Below are positions 58,171 through 64,000 of a stretch of DNA of 64,000 nucleotides, piece after piece; within the stretch, counting starts at the first letter, position 1; each line of letters opens with the position of its first letter. Source of the DNA: Formicarius rufipectus. Taxonomy: Eukaryota; Chordata; Aves; Passeriformes; Formicariidae. The notes beneath the pieces were generated by a model. It was not told where the DNA came from and searched no databases. It worked only from the letters and a program-made list of their open reading frames with translations. The stretch spans positions 231,429 through 295,428 of the forward strand of contig VXAU01004744.1 in assembly GCA_013399695.1 (NCBI GenBank), read 5' to 3'. Position numbers and translations under genes: made by a program.

Positions 58171-61100
58171 CCTTGTTGTCAAGCCTCTGTCTTTGGAGGC
58201 AGAAGGAGAATGCCGAAGGAAAGTCTGTCAGATTTGTTTTCTCTGAAGGAGTGGAGAGACAATTTTCCACCCTTCCCTGGGACTGTGGGATCTGCACAGT
58301 CCCAGGTATGCAGCGACCTACTTGCTCTGCTGTCTCAGGCTTTTCTTTTCTTCCTGTGATTCTGCTCTGATTTCAAACAAACATTTGATTCTCTACTGAA
58401 AAATGCGTTTCATACAGTCCTGAGGCAATCATGACTTTAGGGAAGCCTGTCTGCTTCTTCCTCTTCCTTGTGTTTTATATGAGGGCAGCAATTTTGTGCA
58501 TGAAATTATTTCAAAAGCTGGCAAGTTCCAGACGTGTCTAAATTGCTATGAGCATATGAAGCCATATCACACAACTTTATTTAGTTTAGCTTGGTAGGTT
58601 GCTTGGGTTTTTTAAGTTCACATTTTACCGTAGGATAAAAGACAGGGAAGCAAAGATGCTACTCAGCTTCAGGCGCTGAGTTGGCCACAGTGCCTTTGAT
58701 ATACAGCCCCCATGCCTGTATGTGCAGTCATGTGCTCATATAACTCTCCCTAACTGTGAGAAATAAAAAGGAAAATGTTAAATTTTGTAATATATATCAC
58801 AATCATTTTTGAAGAGCAAGAGAGAAACTATCGGTCTATTGATAAATGTGGCCTTTAAATAGTCAACTAGGATTATCCATTTATGTGAATAATAAAAATC
58901 TCTTAGGCAGATAGAGAAAGAAGGGTAAAACTTTATAATGAGGTATATATTCTCCATCATGGATGATGACTGAAGGCCTTGGAGTTTGAAGAAATGACAA
59001 TTCTTCAGAATTTTGTATTTTTATTTTTTTTAAGCTCTCCATTTTGGCGATTTTATGGAAATAATTGAGTTTTCGACTGTTGGACCAAGAGTCTGATATA
59101 TGCATGACTTAAAAGAAAGAGATTATTAAATATCTCACCATTTAATATCTAGATAATTTTGTCCTATAAAATCCTGTGCAGCAAGTAATTTAAATTGGTA
59201 CCCTATTTATGGCAGACAAAACTGCTCACAACCATCTGCTTCGTGGTTTTAATAGATGAAGTGTTAACTGCATGTTGCATAAAATTCATTGCGACTAGGT
59301 TAATTAAATGGCTGTGCTTCACTTCCTGCACTCTGGTAATAAGATGACAACCTCATCTGAATTTATTAACCCTTGCCACCTTCAGTACTGTTATCACCCA
59401 TTCAACCACCTCTGGTCAACAATAATGAAATAAATCACAATAACAGGAGACATAACCATATTGGCTAACAAAATAGATATTGATTAGCATCTTAAAAAGC
59501 AAATATGTCAATCCAGTCTGATGTTATTTTTGCAAAGGTCATCAAGATCTGCTGGACTATTAGTAATGTGAGTAAATGATGATGCAGTAGGTTATTGGAA
59601 AACACCCCAAATTTAATCTTTGGTGCTAAACAGCCTAAATGATGGCTTCACCATGAGAAGCTAGAGAGGCCTTTGAAGTCTTCAGCTTTCTATTCTAGCA
59701 AGCAGACCTTAAATACCCTTATGTAGCAAAGGTCCTTACAGAGGGTTCAAAGCTAAACCCCTGTCTCTCCAGTCAGAGAATTTCTGCCCTCTCCAAAGAG
59801 GGAGTATGGGGTAAAATTGCTCCATCTGCATCCATGCCCTGGCTAACCTGGCACTGGGTCAAGCCTTAGTGATACCAGATGCAAAGATTCTTCTTAGGTA
59901 TGGCTATGGCAATAGGACCTAATTGCAGGAGGGACAGGCTGGCATGTGGTGAGGAAGGACCTGACAGGGCCATCTTCATGTAACAGTTCCTGGATCCAGC
60001 CTCTTCTCTGTCACTTACCCTCTTCAGATATTTAGAAAAGTTGATTTTAGGTAAGTACACACAAAGCGCTCTTGTTGGCTTTACTGAGATTTGCCACAGG
60101 GATCAACCCTATGCATCAAAGCCATAGTCATGCATCCTCCTCTTGCTCTTGAGATACAGGCATTGAAAACTTTTTGAATGACTTCCAGTCATTCCCACTG
60201 ATCCCATAGTTGTACATGGCTGTAGGGTTTCCTCTCTGGTTTGTCACTTGGTTACTGCTTCTGGAAACAGCTCCCCTGTCATGTTCAGTTCCCTCATGCC
60301 TAAGCAGGCTCCAGACATTGTCTTTTGGGGGTGTTTTTATGTGGTCTAGTGAGGGAGGTCATGTGGCTGCCTCCTTATATGCGTCAAAGTGTGGGATGTG
60401 GTCCAGCTCCAGTTCAGAAGTTCAGCTGCACTGAACTGGTTCAACCTGTCTTGCATGTTATTGTGCCAGCACTGGGTTTTGCCTTCCAGCAATGTAGATA
60501 TGGTTTGTTTCCTAAACACAACAGGGAAGTTTTCATTTATACTGAGGGTTGTAGTTAGAACTAAGTTCATGGAATAAATCAAAATTTTTAACTGTATACA
60601 AAAGAAAAAAATACCTTTCTCAGCTTATTCTCATAGTCAAGAGGCTGCCAAACTTTACCCCTTCTGCTCCCACACCCAGCTCCCGAACTTTTTTCCTACT
60701 CCAGCCGTGAAGCAAAAGAACAGAATGAAAACAACTTGCCCTGTACAGTGCCACCTGTCCTGGGTTCGAGGGGACCAGCAGATCAAGTGATTTGCTTCCC
60801 GGATGTGGTAAGGCTGAGCCTGATGTCAGCAGGCAGTGCAACCAGATTTATCAAAAAAACCCTGTCCAGACTGGTGCATTCAGTTCCCAGAGCAGGCTGG
60901 AAAAGGAGCTATGGCAAGCAAAGGGCAGGGTGGACTGCATACCTGGAATTTATTGAAACTGCTACTGCAGCCATGAGCAACCTGTGACTAGGAACTGAGA
61001 TCACATAGTTAACCACTGGATACTATCTCTGAATTTCCAGACTTCCAAACAGGTGTTTTTTTTTTTTTTTCCCCCCTGATTATTCTCATAATTGAGTAAG

Positions 61101-63594
61101 TTACGCAATAGTGAATGAAAGCCTGTTTATCAAATTACCTTTATAAACCTGAAGTTCCCTGAAAGTATTTATTCAAATAAATGTTGTTTTATTTTGACTT
61201 CTGCTTAAAGAAACTCTTATCTTATATACAAGGAAGTAATATTTCAGGCAAGTACTATTCATGTGCTTTAAAGAACTCAATATAAAAGTGCTGTAGTTCC
61301 CAGAATCACTTTTCTTTCATGGGTCTCCCTATACAGATACTCTACACAGCACACAAAACATAAGGCAAGGGCAGCATGTTCTTACGCAAAATGGATAAGT
61401 TAAACAGATGGTGTCATGCTAACCCAGATTTAACATTAAAGGTTAATATTCAGCTGGGTGGAAGGGCCCTGCATAGGCTGAAGCTGCTATAAGTAAGTCT
61501 ACTCCAAGAGCATATGTAAGAAATGGCCTCTATGGTTTCTGTGATCTCCTGCTCGAGAAGTGGATGGTCTCTGTGATTGTTTCCTCACACAATTGTGCAG
61601 CACAGACAAAATGCCCCATCTGACTCCTTTGTGGGTACACTTTGTTGGTTATGGCAGATAATGCACACCCTCTCCAGTTACACATTAACATCTCTGCACA
61701 TTTTCAAAACAAAGTGTTGAAATATTTTCCATCCCAGAGGCAACCAATCAGTTCACTGGGGTACAGCCTCACATCTTCACCAGGGTGTGGATGAGGGGCT
61801 GCTTTTGACAGTTTCACACACCACAGCAGTTAAATTATAATAATACCTCATTATTACCTTTTTTCCTTCTCAGACCATCACAATATTCTAGATGATCTGT
61901 GTTTTGCATGTCCCAACCCTGCTGGCAAGTTCAATACTGCAGGATGAAAGTTTTAGTGGAAAGAAAGCAGGAAATGAGATGCTCGTCCTGAAGCCAGGAG
62001 CTAGACCTTCAGTGTTCCTATTCTAGAAACTACAGACATGTGATGTGAACTGATCCAGGGGCACATGGAAGCTCTTTGTACCCTAGTAATGATCCTATAA
62101 TTTCATGTCCTGGAGAGAACAGAGCATTTACCAAACTCTCCCCTTTGTGGCCTCATGTCTGCAGGAGGGTACCCAGGGCAGGGAGATTTGACAACAGCCA
62201 GGCCCTCTGGTCGGGTTAGTGGAGGGCAGCTTCCCACTTTGCTGAGCTGCACACACAACAGCAACAGAGACAACAAACTGAGTGAACCAAGCAGTCTTAA
62301 TTCATTTAGAAAGGAGTAACTAAGAATTTCTATCTCTGAAGTGCAAACAGTGGGTGATCGGCGCATTCATCAAAACCTCAGCAGACTGGTTCAAGTGCCT
62401 GGTCTGCACCAGGCTAGCAGAAAATATAGACAAAATTTCCCTTAAGTCTTCATCTGTCCACAAGCTCTGGGTAAACTGCAGCACCTGGGTGTCATGAACC
62501 TGCAGGTAAAGAAGATGGAAAGAAATGAAAATGTGAGACATCTGAACCTGTTTAAATGAGAGATGTGGAAAGACCATCTGGTCAGTCCCCTCTTCCCTGC
62601 ATTACCCAGTCAGCCAGCCAACCCCAGTGCCTGCCTTCTGCAGTGATGCAGCAGTACCCAGCTATGTGCTTTAGGTATAGAGGGCAAAAACTCAGGCAAT
62701 GTACACACAGCTTCTGGTGAAAGATCAGTGTGAGTACCATGAGAGATCAGTGAACTGTGGCAGAAGGAAGCGGTGGCCAGAACACTGACCTAGACCTTGT
62801 CTCTGTGACACACTGTATTTAAAGAAAATAGAACAGTTTTACTCACCACTCTTCCCCCTCCACACTGTGCTTGTAGGTGGATTGTTCCTGCTTGTTTTCC
62901 AGGTCAGCTGGTCGCTCTCGTAACTACAACAAGCTCTGCCCAGCTCTCCTGTGCCACCCCGGAGTCTTGCTGGTGCTGGGGCAGAAGGCTTCCTACTGTC
63001 AGCAGCCTTCTCTCCCACCAGCTCCCAGCCTGCTTAGTTGTCTGAAAGACAACCTGATCTCCTGTTTATACTTAACAAAAGAAGAAGTTCAGTACCTGTG
63101 TGAAGCAAAAAATAACACAGCCTTAACTCTGGAATGGCCACAGCATCTTCAAAAGGCAAATGATGTACCTACCAGCCCTTCATGTGGCAAAGAGACAGGT
63201 AATTTGGCAGCTGTGCCAACAACTAAGTGCTGATGGAAGTGATGGCATATAAACCCCACCACCAACAGAAATAACAAGCCAGGGCAATTACTGTCACTGC
63301 TGTTTCTTTTTGTCTGTTCCTCCTGTGGAAAACCAGTCTTTAACTCTTCCGACACCACCAAAAATAGAAACCCAGGGAACTGCCACTCACATCTACCACA
63401 TGTGGTACTGCTCTCCCTGTGCTCTTAGAGCTGAGATGCTGTGACAGGTTTAGAGCTCCCTAGGCATAATTTAGGAATACTGCTTATAGGCATGGTTAAT
63501 ATAATGTTTAATGTATCAATATAGTGGATTTAATAGAAGATTTTCTGGATTAAAAAACAACAAACATAAGGTACTAAGTGGTATTTTGGAAGAC
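58171..63594. other. No gene recognised
   Basis: AT-rich for most of its length. A T15/C6 run is at 61056-61076. A 118-codon plus frame (62877-63233) is unrecognised, although it is preceded by a 'cttgttttccag' acceptor-like site at 62891-62902. The AT-rich block at about 59250-59560 has several homeodomain-type TTAATTAA/TAATGA motifs and could be a conserved enhancer, but conservation cannot be judged here. Confidence 0.45.
61056..61076. repeat. T15 followed by C6
   Basis: Pure pyrimidine homopolymers: T at 61056-61070 and C at 61071-61076. Confidence 0.85.
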
Positions 63595-63888
63595 TATGAT
63601 GTAGTGATAGGACAAAGGTGTGATGGCTTTTAACTGAAGAGGAGAGGGGGACAGGTCTAGATTAAATATTAGGATGAAATTCTTTACTGTGAGGGCCATC
63701 CAACAGTGAAACAGGTTGGCTGAGAGAAGTTGTGGATGCCCCATACCTGTAAAGTGTTCTAGGCCAGGCTGGATGGGGCTTTGAGCAACCTGGTCCAGTG
63801 GAAGGTGCCCCTGCCTATGGCAGAGGGGTTGTAACAAGATGATAATTAACCTTGAAACCCAAACCATTCTATGATGACTGTGATTCTG
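63595..63888 (+). mobile_element. CR1 LINE 3' end (about 290 bp)
   Basis: Blocks in order: 'gataggacaaaggtgtgatg', 'aggatgaaattctttactgt', 'gagaagttgtggatgcccca', 'ggctggatggggctttgagc', 'aacctggtccagtggaaggt', 'cctgcctatggcagaggggt', then the terminal 'accattctatgatgactgtg'. Compared with the family, the 'aggtcccttcc' block near the end is lost and replaced by 'aattaaccttgaaa'. It is 5'-truncated and non-coding. Confidence 0.92.
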
Positions 63889-64000
63889 AGACAATCAGGC
63901 TAACACTGCCACGGTGCCCATTCCCTACATGGGTAGCCTACACAGGGGATGGGATACCCCCAGGTGGAGGCAGTGTGTGCTCACTGCCATGCTCAAGCTT

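Noticed and set aside
60750..60800. Possible tRNA B box (GGTTCGAGG) at about 60763
   Set aside because: Only a partial B box, without an A box at tRNA spacing or a cloverleaf on either strand.
62877..63233. 118-codon frame after an acceptor-like site
   Set aside because: No clear donor at its end, no recognisable domain and an opposite-strand frame overlaps the 3' part. Kept only as a note.

Overview
The window looks like bird nuclear DNA. The best evidence is at least seven fragments of CR1 LINEs, in both orientations. Several carry the typical 3' end, with the 'ccttccaac' block followed by the ATTCTATGA/ATTCTGTGA repeat. Avian-type tRNA-derived SINE relics, a possible LTR fragment, many microsatellites and homopolymers and a 12-base assembly gap fit this picture. 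No bacterial features are present. The exact species cannot be read from the sequence.

I recognise no host protein-coding gene, rRNA, functional tRNA or CRISPR array. The longest open frames (197, 163, 157 and 149 codons) match no family I know and are about what chance gives in 64 kb. The window is therefore probably intergenic or inside large introns. Four short stretches have an acceptor-like pyrimidine tract plus AG, an open frame and a donor-like GTRAG. They are listed as weak exon candidates only.

Layout. At 1-215 lies the 3' part of a probable retroviral LTR, with a TATA box and polyadenylation signal. At 2745-3177 is a minus-strand SINE-like retroposon with tRNA-type A and B boxes and a (CAA)n tail, bounded by a perfect 13-bp target-site duplication. 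From 3 to 24 kb there is mostly unannotatable DNA with a possible hAT terminus (8608), a CR1 fragment (9587) and MIR-like relics (9889, 23200). The longest CR1 copy is at 24905-25536 and a further SINE relic is at 28583. A good CTCF-like motif is at 34557. From 41 to 51 kb there are four CR1 fragments and the gap with an adjacent 20-base G run. At 56.6-58.2 kb there is a MIR-like SINE and then a decayed minus-strand LINE whose reverse-transcriptase motifs are of the L1/Tx1 type, not CR1. The window ends with a CR1 3' end at 63595-63888.

The two items most worth follow-up are the SINE-like retroposon with an unexplained ~170-bp leader inside its target-site duplication, and the L1-type reverse-transcriptase relic, which is unusual in a bird. 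All calls come from reading the sequence. No database comparison was possible.
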